Positions 34,638-42,779 of a stretch of 64,000 nucleotides of DNA are shown in pieces. The stretch is from Halomonas qaidamensis (lineage in GTDB: Bacteria; Pseudomonadota; Gammaproteobacteria; Pseudomonadales; Halomonadaceae): positions 3,472,001 to 3,536,000 of the forward strand of contig NZ_CP080627.1 in the NCBI RefSeq assembly GCF_025917315.1, read 5' to 3'. The notes below the pieces were generated by a model. It was not told the DNA's origin. It saw only the letters and a program-made list of their open reading frames with translations, and made no database searches. Position 1 is the stretch's first letter. The number at the start of each line of letters is the position of its first letter. Both the position numbers and the translations under genes were made by a program.

Positions 34638-35918
34638 ATGCGTTTACGTATTCCTTTCGCTATGACCACCCTGGCAGCAGGTCTATTAAGTGCTGCTCAC
34701 GTTAATGCGAACAGCGTTGATCTCACTATGTATTACCCCGTTTCGGTGGGCGGTGCACTCACCGACGTGGTAGATAATTTAGTGGCGGAGTTTGAAAGCG
34801 AGCATCCGGATATCAACGTAGAAGCGATCTATGCCGGCAACTATGACGACACTCGCGTGCGCGCGATGTCTGCCATTGAAGCAGGCGATACACCGCAACT
34901 ATCCGTACTGTTTTCTATCGATCTTTACGAGTTAATTGAGCAAAACGCCATTGTTGCTTTCGACGACTTGGTCGAAACCGATGAAGAGCGCGAATGGCTC
35001 AATAGCTTCTACCCAGGGCTGATGGAAAACGGCCAGTTGGATGGCAAAACCTACGGCATCCCCTTCCAGCGCTCCACCATAGTGCTGTTCTGGAACAAAG
35101 ACGCCTTTGAAGCGGCAGGCCTTGACCCTGAAACACCTCCAGAAAACTGGCAAGAGATGGCCGACATGGCCACTACCGTGCGCGAAGCCTCTAATGGTGA
35201 GCAGTGGGGCGTGATGGTGCCGTCGACTGGCTACCCCTACTGGATGTTCCAGGCTTTCGCTTTTCAAAATGGTCACCGATTAATGAGTGACGATGGCACC
35301 GAGGTATATTTTAACGACCCCGCCGCCATTGAAGCACTTGAGTATTGGGTGTCGCTGTCCACGGAACACGAAGCGATGCCAAGCGGCACCATTGAGTGGG
35401 GCACTCTACGTCAGAACTTCCTTGAACAGTCTACCGCGATGATGTGGCACACCACCGGTAACCTAACCGCTGTGCGCAGTGACGCAACATTTGATTTTGG
35501 TGTCGCCATGCTGCCAATGAGCACCCAGCGCGGCAGCCCTACCGGCGGTGGCAACTTCTACATTTTTGAAGATACAAGCGAAGAAGAGCAGCGCGCAGCG
35601 ATGACCTTTATTCGCTGGATGACCGCTCCCGAGCGCGCTGCCGCCTGGTCGATTGAAACCGGCTACATGGGCGTTAGCCCCGCCGCTTACGAAACTGACG
35701 CACTACAACGTTATGTGGAAGAGTTTCCACCGGCAGCGGTCGCCCGCGACCAGTTGGAACATGGCACGGCGGAACTTTCTACTTACCAGGGTGGCCGTAT
35801 TCGCCGCGCACTGGATAACGCTGTTCAAGCGGCACTCACTGGCCAACTATCTCCAGAAGAAGCGCTGAACCAAGCGCAGCAAGAAGCCGATAGCGTGCTG
35901 CGCCGCTACGCCCGCTAA
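34638..35918 (+). CDS. Extracellular solute-binding protein, family 1 (UgpB-like)
   Basis: This 426-residue periplasmic protein starts at the ATG at 34638 (GTGGAG upstream), which exposes the signal peptide (FAMTTLAAGLLSAAHVNANS). YPVSVGGALTDVVDNLVAEF and NVEAIYAGNYDDTRVRAMSA resemble UgpB, the glycerol-3-phosphate and glycerophosphocholine binder. The IPFQRSTIVLFWNKDAFEAA block is general to the family. The ligand is uncertain between glycerol phosphates and other polyols. Confidence 0.9.
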   Translation: MRLRIPFAMTTLAAGLLSAAHVNANSVDLTMYYPVSVGGALTDVVDNLVAEFESEHPDINVEAIYAGNYDDTRVRAMSAIEAGDTPQLSVLFSIDLYELIEQNAIVAFDDLVETDEEREWLNSFYPGLMENGQLDGKTYGIPFQRSTIVLFWNKDAFEAAGLDPETPPENWQEMADMATTVREASNGEQWGVMVPSTGYPYWMFQAFAFQNGHRLMSDDGTEVYFNDPAAIEALEYWVSLSTEHEAMPSGTIEWGTLRQNFLEQSTAMMWHTTGNLTAVRSDATFDFGVAMLPMSTQRGSPTGGGNFYIFEDTSEEEQRAAMTFIRWMTAPERAAAWSIETGYMGVSPAAYETDALQRYVEEFPPAAVARDQLEHGTAELSTYQGGRIRRALDNAVQAALTGQLSPEEALNQAQQEADSVLRRYAR

Positions 35919-35938
35919 CGCACTTCATCGTTCCGTTC

Positions 35939-35956
35939 GCCGGGGTTTGCCCCGGC
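35939..35956 (+). promoter_or_regulatory. Hairpin between binding-protein and permease genes
   Basis: GCCGGGG-TTTG-CCCCGGC is a perfect 7-bp GC stem with no T-run, placed 20 bases after the binding-protein stop. It probably stabilises the upstream message, as in many ABC operons. Confidence 0.65.
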
Positions 35957-35980
35957 GCTTCCAACGTGCGGTATTTCATT

Positions 35981-36865
35981 ATGTCTTTTACCGACCACCG
36001 CAAAATGCAGCTTTATGGCGCTCTGTTGCTGTTACCCGCCGCCATCCTGCTAGCCACTTTTGCTTACCTGCCCACCATCGCCACGGTGGTCAACAGCTTA
36101 TTTTTACCCGGTTTTCGCGGTGCGCCTACGCAATTTGTAGGGCTAGAAAACTACCACGTATTGTTTGACGACCCGACGTTTTGGAAGGTCGCCCGTAACA
36201 ACCTACTCTATGCGCTAGGTACAATTCCTACGTCCATCGCGCTGGCGTTGGCGATGGCACTGTTTGTAAATGGTAAATTGCGCGGGCGTGGCTTTGTGAG
36301 GATGGCTTATTTTACCCCCACCATTTTGCCAATGATCGCCGCCGCCAATATCTGGATGTTCTTCTACGCGCCGCAGATTGGCCTGTTCAACACGTTGCTC
36401 GGCGCACTAGGGTTTTCCAGCGTGAACTGGCTTGGCGACCCAAGCGTGGCGCTTGGGTCTGTGATTGTAATGTCGATATGGAAGGAAGCCGGCTTTTTTA
36501 TGATTTTTTATCTGGCGGCGTTACAGGGGATTCCGCCAGAACTGAAGGAGGCTTCTGACCTGGAAGGCACCAGTCGCTGGAGTTTTTTCTGGCGGGTGAC
36601 ATTTCCACTGTTAATGCCCACCACGCTGTTTGTATTGATCAACGCCCTGATTAATGCGGTACGGGTCGTCGATCACCTGTTTATTTTGACCAAGGGCGGC
36701 CCGAACAACGCCACTAACCTGCTGCTTTATTACGTCTACGAGAACGCGTTCTCCTTCTTCGATCGCACCATGGCGGCCACCATCACCGTGGTCATTTTGC
36801 TGGTGCTTGCGGTGGTGGCCACGCTGAAGTTCACGGTTCTCGACCGCAGGACACACTACCAATGA
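35981..36865 (+). CDS. ABC sugar permease, UgpA/MalF-like
   Basis: This 294-residue protein has six membrane helices. The EAA loop is ELKEASDLEGTSRWSFFWRV, which contacts the ATPase. I use the ATG at 35981 (MSFTDHRKMQLYGALLLLPA); an ATG five codons earlier is possible, and neither has a strong ribosome site. Its stop overlaps the next ATG by four bases. Confidence 0.9.
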   Translation: MSFTDHRKMQLYGALLLLPAAILLATFAYLPTIATVVNSLFLPGFRGAPTQFVGLENYHVLFDDPTFWKVARNNLLYALGTIPTSIALALAMALFVNGKLRGRGFVRMAYFTPTILPMIAAANIWMFFYAPQIGLFNTLLGALGFSSVNWLGDPSVALGSVIVMSIWKEAGFFMIFYLAALQGIPPELKEASDLEGTSRWSFFWRVTFPLLMPTTLFVLINALINAVRVVDHLFILTKGGPNNATNLLLYYVYENAFSFFDRTMAATITVVILLVLAVVATLKFTVLDRRTHYQ

Positions 36866-37716
36866 GCTCAACCTCATCGCCTTCAACACCATACCCGACA
36901 CGCGCGCGCTTTTTTTCAGTGCCATCGCTTGAAACCATAGCGGCTTGGCTGCTGGCGCTCATTTGGATTTTTCCGTTGCTGTACGCATGTTGGGCGGCGT
37001 TTCATCCGACCGCCTACATGGTGCGCTTTGATTTATTTGCGCCGCTAACGCTAGATAACTTTAAAAACGCCTGGGCCCAGGCCCCTTTTGCTCGCTATTA
37101 CCTAAACACCTTCATGCTGGTCACCGGGGTGGTGCTCGCTCAGTTTATCGTGTGTACCTTGGCAGCATTTGCCTTTGCGCGTTTTCCAATTCCCGGCAAG
37201 AACCTGCTGTTTATGCTGGTGCTGATTCAACTCTTCGTGTTTCCCGAAGTGCTAATTGTCGAGAACTACCGCATCGCTAGTGAACTTGGGTTGATCAATA
37301 CCATTACTGGTATCGGCTTGCCCTACGTGGCCAGTGCCTTTGGTATTTTCTTGCTGCGCCAAACCTTTAAAACGATTCCCCGAGAGCTAGAAGACGCAGC
37401 ACGTATTGAGGGCTGCAACTGGCTCGAAATTCTTTGGAAAGTATACGTTCCCCTGGCCAAGCCTACTTACCTTGCTTACGGATTGGTCTCCATCAGCCAC
37501 CACTGGAACAACTTCCTGTGGCCACTGGTTGTGACCAATTCGGTAGAGAGCCGCCCGCTAACGGTAGGATTAGGGGTGTTTTCCGCGCCAGAAACCGGCG
37601 TGAACTGGGCTACCGTGAGCGCCGCCACGCTATTAAGCATCGCCCCGCTGCTCATCGCCTTTCTGCTCTTCCAACGCCAGTTCGTGCAGTCGTTCTTAAG
37701 GGCCGGTATTCGTTAA
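36862..37716 (+). CDS. ABC sugar permease, UgpE/MalG-like
   Basis: This 284-residue second permease half has six membrane helices and the EAA loop PRELEDAARIEGCNWLEILW. The ATGA overlap with the previous gene couples the two. It completes the importer encoded from 33481. No dedicated catabolic gene follows, because a toxin-antitoxin pair comes next. Confidence 0.92.
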   Translation: MSSTSSPSTPYPTRARFFSVPSLETIAAWLLALIWIFPLLYACWAAFHPTAYMVRFDLFAPLTLDNFKNAWAQAPFARYYLNTFMLVTGVVLAQFIVCTLAAFAFARFPIPGKNLLFMLVLIQLFVFPEVLIVENYRIASELGLINTITGIGLPYVASAFGIFLLRQTFKTIPRELEDAARIEGCNWLEILWKVYVPLAKPTYLAYGLVSISHHWNNFLWPLVVTNSVESRPLTVGLGVFSAPETGVNWATVSAATLLSIAPLLIAFLLFQRQFVQSFLRAGIR

Positions 37717-37745
37717 GCTCAAATGGTCGCTATTTTAAAAAATCG

Positions 37746-37775
37746 CTCACTTGGCGTAATCTATAGGCAAGCGAG
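37746..37775. promoter_or_regulatory. Candidate operator of the Xre/RES operon
   Basis: CTCACTTG and CAAGCGAG form an inverted repeat with one mismatch and a 14-base centre holding TAATCT and TATAGG, which may contain the -10. It lies just before the AGGAGG ribosome site of the antitoxin gene, as expected for autorepression by an Xre antitoxin. Confidence 0.4.
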
Positions 37776-37787
37776 GAGGAAAAATAG

Positions 37788-38189
37788 ATGGCTATTCAGC
37801 AAAAAACAGCCGATAAACGCCGCAATATGGGGGCCGCAGCGATGCGTACTTACCCCAATATTTCACGAGCATGGGGGCTGAAAGAGAGTCAGGCAGCGTT
37901 GCTACTAGGAGTTCCTGACTCTACCTACCGCCGTTGGAAACAGTCACCTGAGCAGGCGCGGCTTGATGCAAATCATCTGGAGCGCATGTCGTTGATCCTC
38001 GGCATATATAAAGCGCTGCATATCCTCCTCCCTAATACAGAAGCTGCTAACAGCTGGCTTCAGAGAGCTAACAACAATCCTCTGTTTTCAGGTCACTCGC
38101 CAATGGAGCGCCTGCTCAGCGGGCAAGTGTCTGATCTTTATGTTGTTCGCCAGCATTTGGATGCAGCGCGCGGAGGAAGCCATGCATGA
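37788..38189 (+). CDS. Xre/MbcA/ParS-type antitoxin
   Basis: This 133-residue protein has an N-terminal Xre-like helix-turn-helix (about 25-65: WGLKESQAALLLGVPDSTYR) and a C-terminal MbcA/ParS toxin-binding domain (about 75-130: LGIYKALHILLPNTEAANSW then MERLLSGQVSDLYVVRQHLD). This is the antitoxin of RES toxins. AGGAGG lies 9 bases before the ATG. Its TGA overlaps the toxin ATG by four bases. Confidence 0.92.
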   Translation: MAIQQKTADKRRNMGAAAMRTYPNISRAWGLKESQAALLLGVPDSTYRRWKQSPEQARLDANHLERMSLILGIYKALHILLPNTEAANSWLQRANNNPLFSGHSPMERLLSGQVSDLYVVRQHLDAARGGSHA

Positions 38190-38866
38190 CCTATTCATTG
38201 AGCGAGGTTATATGGCGACCCAGTTACCGCGTCATTCCTTCACGCTTTCCACCAATTGATTTATTTGAGGGGGTAAACACTAGCACCGATGACTGGGAGC
38301 TACTCAACGAGTTAGAGGGTGAAACCTCGGCACGGCTGCGAGAGGAAGCTGGTGCTATTCACCTAGTGCGTGATGAAGATCGCCGCTATGGTCAAGGCTG
38401 GACACCCGTCATGGCCGCCTTCTGCCACTTCCCCGCCACCGGCTCGCGGTTTAGCGATGGCACCTTTGGCGCCTACTACTGCGCGCTAACGGAAGCCACC
38501 GCCATTGCCGAGACCTGTCATCACGCCGAGCGTTTTATGCGTGAGTCAAATGAACCACCCATGATGCTTCAGCAGCGTGTTTATCTGTCGGATTTAACGG
38601 GTGAATTGATTGATTTACGTGGTCACAACACTGCCCAGACGCTTCTCATGCCGGATAGCTGGGAAGCCGGGCAACGCTTTGGCCGAGAAGCATGGGGAAA
38701 CCAAGTCGATGGCATTGTTTACCCCAGCGTGCGTGATCCTGAAGGCGAGTGTGCGGCGGTTTTGCGGCCACCCGTACTTGCCGCAACACGCCAAGGGAAA
38801 CACCTTGGCTACGACTGGGATGGGCAGCAAATCCGCCATGTTTATGAGCTAACGCTGCTGGGTTAG
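38186..38866 (+). CDS. RES-domain toxin
   Basis: This 226-residue protein carries the family's conserved residues: Arg88 in GSRFSDG, the YYCALTEATAIAE block (Glu109), and Ser181 in DGIVYPSVRDP. RES toxins break down NAD+ (by phosphorolysis in MbcT, or hydrolysis) and stop growth when the antitoxin is lost. The fold is related to ADP-ribosyltransferases. The length is typical and the gene looks intact. It separates the CUT1 transporter from the methionine salvage genes. Confidence 0.93.
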   Translation: MTYSLSEVIWRPSYRVIPSRFPPIDLFEGVNTSTDDWELLNELEGETSARLREEAGAIHLVRDEDRRYGQGWTPVMAAFCHFPATGSRFSDGTFGAYYCALTEATAIAETCHHAERFMRESNEPPMMLQQRVYLSDLTGELIDLRGHNTAQTLLMPDSWEAGQRFGREAWGNQVDGIVYPSVRDPEGECAAVLRPPVLAATRQGKHLGYDWDGQQIRHVYELTLLG

Positions 38867-38893
38867 CAACGAACGTAACGGCTACCACTACTG

Positions 38894-39913
38894 CTAACCG
38901 CGCCCCTGGCAGTGTTCCCCTCGCGCTATCGCGGCAGCATCGAAGGTGCCCGTGTCTAACACCCAGGCGGTGACAAGCGCGGCGGGTGTCACGTCAAAGG
39001 CAGGGTTCCACACGGGAGCATTTTCGGGCGCCCAGACGACATCACCAAAAGCGCCGGAAGCGCCACGGATTTCTGCCGCATCGCGCTGTTCAATTGGAAT
39101 ATCGCCGCCTGACGCGCAGGCGGGATCGACGGTGGTGTAGGGTGCGACCACGTAAAACGGCACGTTATGGTAGTGAGCGGCAACGGCGAGCATGTAGGTG
39201 CCCACTTTGTTGGCGAAGTCACCATTGGCGCAAATCCTGTCGGCACCGACCATGACTTTATCGACTTTCCCTGCCGCCATTAAGCTCGCGGCCATGCTGT
39301 CAGCAATCAATTGATAGGGAATACCTAAGTCGGCCATTTCCCAAGCGGTTAAGCGGCCACCCTGGAGCAATGGACGTGTTTCATCCACATACACATGCAG
39401 CTCCACACCACGCTGCTGGGCAACTGCCAGCGCGCCAATGGCGGTGCCAACGCCTGCGGTGGCAAGCGCCCCGGTATTGCAGTGGGTCAAAACACGATCA
39501 CCCGATTGCAAAAGGTCTGCCCCCCGCTCGGCCATGCGTTGGCAAAGCGCACGGTCTTCTGCAAACAATTCAGCGGCGCGCTCAGCCAGGGCGGCAGCCC
39601 CTTGCTCGAAGCAGGCTTCCATGGCATCCAGGCAATACATCAGGTTCACTGCGGTGGGTCGCGTGGCACGTAAGCGGTCACTGACGGATTGCCAGCTACC
39701 TTGCGGATGGCGCGCAGCAGTCTGCGCCAGCACAAAGGCAGCGCTCAAGCCAATCAGTGGCGCACCGCGAATCGCTAGATTTTTCACCGCATGCTGCCAC
39801 TCTTCTGGCGAGTCACAGCGCACCCACTGCTCCGCCTGGGGCAGCTGGGTTTGATCCAAATACTCAAGGTAGTCGACATAGACTCGTAAACTGCGTGACT
39901 GTAAGTGTGGCAT
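38894..39913 (-). CDS. mtnA: S-methyl-5-thioribose-1-phosphate isomerase
   Basis: This 339-residue protein of the eIF2B-like family has NLAIRGAPLIG, the TRPTAVNLMYCLD block, THCNTGALATAG (catalytic Cys) and KVMVGADRICANGDFANKVG (catalytic Asp). It converts methylthioribose-1-P to methylthioribulose-1-P in methionine salvage. AAGGAG lies 7 bases before the ATG. It is divergent from mtnBCD, so a shared control region lies at 39914-40024. Confidence 0.95.
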   Translation of the reverse strand: MPHLQSRSLRVYVDYLEYLDQTQLPQAEQWVRCDSPEEWQHAVKNLAIRGAPLIGLSAAFVLAQTAARHPQGSWQSVSDRLRATRPTAVNLMYCLDAMEACFEQGAAALAERAAELFAEDRALCQRMAERGADLLQSGDRVLTHCNTGALATAGVGTAIGALAVAQQRGVELHVYVDETRPLLQGGRLTAWEMADLGIPYQLIADSMAASLMAAGKVDKVMVGADRICANGDFANKVGTYMLAVAAHYHNVPFYVVAPYTTVDPACASGGDIPIEQRDAAEIRGASGAFGDVVWAPENAPVWNPAFDVTPAALVTAWVLDTGTFDAAAIARGEHCQGRG

Positions 39914-40024
39914 TGGTGGACTCCTTGAGCACTTGAGCTTGACTAGCAGAACAACGGTGCGGCTTATCAGGCGCGAAGCTTATCATATAGAATGGCTGCC
40001 ACTAGAAGAGGCGACGCAGATCCT

Positions 40025-40615
40025 ATGATGACGCTACAAACTGAACTGCTGGCCGCCATTTCATGGGCGGCGCAGCAAGGCTGGACACCTGCCACCGGCG
40101 GTAACTTTTCCGCCCGTACCGAAGCGGGGTATTTGGTCACCGCTTCCGGGCGCGATAAGACCCGTATTCAGGCCGATGACCTACTGCTGTGCGATCTGGA
40201 TGGCAAAGTGCTATCAGGCGATGGTAAGCCAAGCGCGGAAAGTGATCTCCATGCTGCGCTCTATCGCTTAGACGCATCGATTAACTGCGTGCTGCATACC
40301 CATACCCTAGCCAGCACCGTGCTGTCGCGGCGCTTTCCAAACGGCATTGAGCTAAGCGGCTTCGAGATGCAAAAAGCCCTGCAGGGCAACGTGACCCATG
40401 ATGCGACTATTCGCTTACCTGTAGTGCCAAATTCCCAAAATATGGACGAGCTAGCGGAGCATGTACGCAGCGGCTGGCCGATGCCCTGGGGCTTTTTGGT
40501 AGCAGGGCACGGTATCTACGCCGTGGGCGATAGCATCGCTAGTTGCCGCCGGCACTTGGAAGCCATTGAATTTTTACTGTCCTGTGTACTTGAAGAGAGC
40601 CGGTGGTCTAAATGA
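40025..40615 (+). CDS. mtnB: Methylthioribulose-1-phosphate dehydratase
   Basis: This class II aldolase-fold zinc enzyme has GNFSARTEAGYLVTASGRDK, the zinc-binding HTHTLAST and the later AGHGIYAVG. I use the ATG at 40025 (196 residues); an ATG at 39992 would add 11 residues and is also possible, since neither has a strong ribosome site. It dehydrates the mtnA product. Its TGA overlaps the mtnC ATG. Confidence 0.93.
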   Translation: MMTLQTELLAAISWAAQQGWTPATGGNFSARTEAGYLVTASGRDKTRIQADDLLLCDLDGKVLSGDGKPSAESDLHAALYRLDASINCVLHTHTLASTVLSRRFPNGIELSGFEMQKALQGNVTHDATIRLPVVPNSQNMDELAEHVRSGWPMPWGFLVAGHGIYAVGDSIASCRRHLEAIEFLLSCVLEESRWSK

Positions 40616-41298
40616 GTAACCCAGCTGTTCGCGCCGTTGTAACCGATATTGAAGGCACCACCACGGATATTAACTTCGTGCATAAGGTGCTGTTTCCCTA
40701 CGCCCAGGCCAAGCTACCCGACTTTCTACGCGCGAATGCAGGCACACCTGCGGTTGCCGAGCAGATTAACGCGGTACGCCGTGACATGGGTGACGCTGAT
40801 GCCACGCTGGATGCCGTCATTGCTCAGTTACTGCACTGGATCGAGACCGACCAAAAGGTCACGCCGCTGAAAGCACTGCAAGGCATGGTGTGGGCGGACG
40901 GCTATCAGCGTGGCGATTTTAAAGGCCACCTGTATAGTGACGTCGCCCCGGCGCTGCGCCAGTGGCAGCAGGCAGGCAAAGCGCTCTACGTGTATTCGTC
41001 AGGCTCTGTGCAGGCGCAGAAGCTGCTGTTTGGCTACAGCGATGAAGGCGACTTAACCCCCCTGTTTAGCGGCTACTTTGACACCCATATTGGCCATAAA
41101 CGCGAAGCCACGGCCTATCAGCGTATTATCGCTGAGCTTGATCTACCGCCCGAGGCAGTGCTGTTTCTGTCTGACGTGGTAGAAGAGCTGGACGCCGCCA
41201 AGCAAGCGGGCATGCAAACCCTGCAGTTAGTTCGCGAAGGCACCCAGGCGGGCAACACCCACGCTTGCGTTACTCGCTTTGATGAAATCGCTGTTTAG
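40612..41298 (+). CDS. mtnC: Acireductone synthase (enolase-phosphatase)
   Basis: This 228-residue HAD-family protein has the nucleophile motif VTDIEGTTTD at the start, YVYSSGSVQAQKLLFGYS and the C-terminal LFLSDVVEELDAAKQAGMQT acidic motif. It carries out both the enolisation and dephosphorylation steps that lead to acireductone. It overlaps mtnB as ATGA and precedes mtnD by 34 bases. Confidence 0.95.
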   Translation: MSNPAVRAVVTDIEGTTTDINFVHKVLFPYAQAKLPDFLRANAGTPAVAEQINAVRRDMGDADATLDAVIAQLLHWIETDQKVTPLKALQGMVWADGYQRGDFKGHLYSDVAPALRQWQQAGKALYVYSSGSVQAQKLLFGYSDEGDLTPLFSGYFDTHIGHKREATAYQRIIAELDLPPEAVLFLSDVVEELDAAKQAGMQTLQLVREGTQAGNTHACVTRFDEIAV

Positions 41299-41332
41299 CC
41301 TTTACTGCCGTCACCTTTAAGGAGAGCCTAGA

Positions 41333-41881
41333 ATGTCGCAACTGAAAGTATTTGCTGATCAGAACCCTAACGACGCCCTGCTGGACATCACTGACGGCGA
41401 ACAGATAACTGCTGAGCTGAGCAAGGTGGGTGTACTGTTTGAGCGCTGGGCAACGCCAGGCGAGATCGCCGACAACGCCACCCAAGAAGACATTTTGGCG
41501 CTCTACCAAGACGATATCGACCGCGTAAAGGCCATGGGCGGCTACCAAACCGTTGATGTACTGCACATGGTGCCCACGCACCCAGACAAAGAGGCCATGC
41601 GCCAGAAGTTCTTAAACGAGCACCGCCATCACGAAGACGAAGTGCGCTTCTTCGTTAAAGGCCAAGGGCTTTTCTGCCTGCATATTGAAGACAAGGTGTA
41701 TCAGGTGCTGTGTACCCGCAATGACCTGATCAGCGTACCCGCGAATACGCCCCATTGGTTCGATATGGGCCCAGCGCCAGAATTTACTGCGCTGCGCTTC
41801 TTCGATAACGTTGAAGGCTGGGTGCCTCACTGGACAGAGAGCGATATCGCCGGGAAGTTTGACCGCCTGGATCAGTTGTAG
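41333..41881 (+). CDS. mtnD: Acireductone dioxygenase
   Basis: This 182-residue cupin has the metal ligands in EHRHHEDEVRFF (HxHxxxE) and the last His in PANTPHWFDMG. With iron it makes the 2-keto precursor of methionine, and with nickel it makes CO and methylthiopropionate; sequence does not tell which metal is used. AAGGAG precedes the ATG. A terminator follows at 41895. The final transaminase (mtnE) is not in the window. Confidence 0.95.
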   Translation: MSQLKVFADQNPNDALLDITDGEQITAELSKVGVLFERWATPGEIADNATQEDILALYQDDIDRVKAMGGYQTVDVLHMVPTHPDKEAMRQKFLNEHRHHEDEVRFFVKGQGLFCLHIEDKVYQVLCTRNDLISVPANTPHWFDMGPAPEFTALRFFDNVEGWVPHWTESDIAGKFDRLDQL

Positions 41882-41894
41882 TTATACACACACC

Positions 41895-41937
41895 ACCCGT
41901 GGATTGAAAAGTCCACGGGTACCAACTTTTTTATTTT
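41895..41937 (+). terminator. Terminator of the mtnBCD operon
   Basis: ACCCGTGGA and TCCACGGGT form a perfect 9-bp stem with an eight-base loop. ACCAAC and then TTTTTTATTTTT follow. The T-run is also the 3' edge of the AT-rich minus-strand gene that ends at 41950. Confidence 0.85.
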
Positions 41938-41949
41938 TACAATGCACAT

Positions 41950-42606
41950 TTATAATCTTCTAAATAGAAAAACCTCTTCCAATCCGGCCAATTGATGCTC
42001 TCGACATTTCTTCTTCACTGCCTCGTCACCTACAATACTCACCATTCTGTTACAAATTGCTGAATATCTATCAACCCAATAACAATGCTCTAAATCTCTT
42101 AGCCAATTTACATCGTCATCGCCGCTTGGAAAGTTTTCTATTAATTTGAAATATGATCTTACAGAACCAGCCAAAATTGCCATATTCCCAATCATAGAAA
42201 TAATTGCAGTATCGATAGCCTCCGACTTTGGCAAGTGATCATTGGAAATAGCATACACAATATCTACAAATGGCTTACCATAAAAATCTTCACTTATACA
42301 TTTATTTTTTACTGGTTTTTTTAATGCTATTTGAGTTGTTCCATCCAGCCTTTCAAGCGACTCTCTAACAAGCTCAATTTTTTTCTGGTAAAAATTAAGC
42401 ATTACGCTTTTGTAAACCAAGAATCCCGCAAATATTGCAGCAAATGGCGACACAACGCCGGCAAAATATGTGCCAAAATCAGCAAAACTGTCATTACTTA
42501 CATCCAAAAACCAATGTAAATAATCACTTCCATTCAAGAAATAGATTACCACAGCCACAACACAATAAATAAAAAAAGCAACAAAAGAGAAACTCATCCC
42601 TCTCAT
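41950..42606 (-). CDS. AT-rich gene of unknown function, two N-terminal membrane segments
   Basis: This 218-residue protein is not one I recognise. Residues 6-25 (SFVAFFIYCVVAVVIYFLNG) and 45-68 (GTYFAGVVSPFAAIFAGFLV) are membrane helices. The rest (70-218) is a soluble, mostly helical domain with no known motif. The layout resembles small membrane-anchored proteins often annotated as putative phage abortive-infection (putAbiC-like) proteins, but I cannot confirm the family. The gene and its flanks are clearly more AT-rich than the mtn genes on either side, with many AAA and ATT codons, which suggests transfer. The ribosome site is weak (GTGGTGA). Confidence 0.6.
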   Translation of the reverse strand: MRGMSFSFVAFFIYCVVAVVIYFLNGSDYLHWFLDVSNDSFADFGTYFAGVVSPFAAIFAGFLVYKSVMLNFYQKKIELVRESLERLDGTTQIALKKPVKNKCISEDFYGKPFVDIVYAISNDHLPKSEAIDTAIISMIGNMAILAGSVRSYFKLIENFPSGDDDVNWLRDLEHCYWVDRYSAICNRMVSIVGDEAVKKKCREHQLAGLEEVFLFRRL

Positions 42607-42736
42607 AAAAAATCACCACTCAAATTAACAATAAAAAAATAACGGATATTATTATCTTTTACATAAAAGTCAATTATAAAAACTTAACACAAACTCATTT
42701 AGCATTGGTATTCAGCGTGACCACTGAATTTAACGA

Positions 42737-42769
42737 AGAGAGTGCGGATTTAACCCCGCATTCTCTTTT
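42737..42769. terminator. Hairpin terminator after mtnK
   Basis: GAGAGTGCGG and CCGCATTCTC pair with one G-T-type mismatch around an eight-base loop. TTTT follows on the plus strand and CTTCGTT on the minus strand. It lies 11 bases after the mtnK stop, so it probably ends mtnK even though its T-run is better on the plus strand. Confidence 0.65.
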
Positions 42770-42779
42770 AAAGTAATAA

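Noticed and set aside
42607..42736. A retron-type or other structured RNA beside the AT-rich two-TM gene
   Set aside because: The region is simple AT-rich sequence without a long paired stem, and no reverse transcriptase is nearby.
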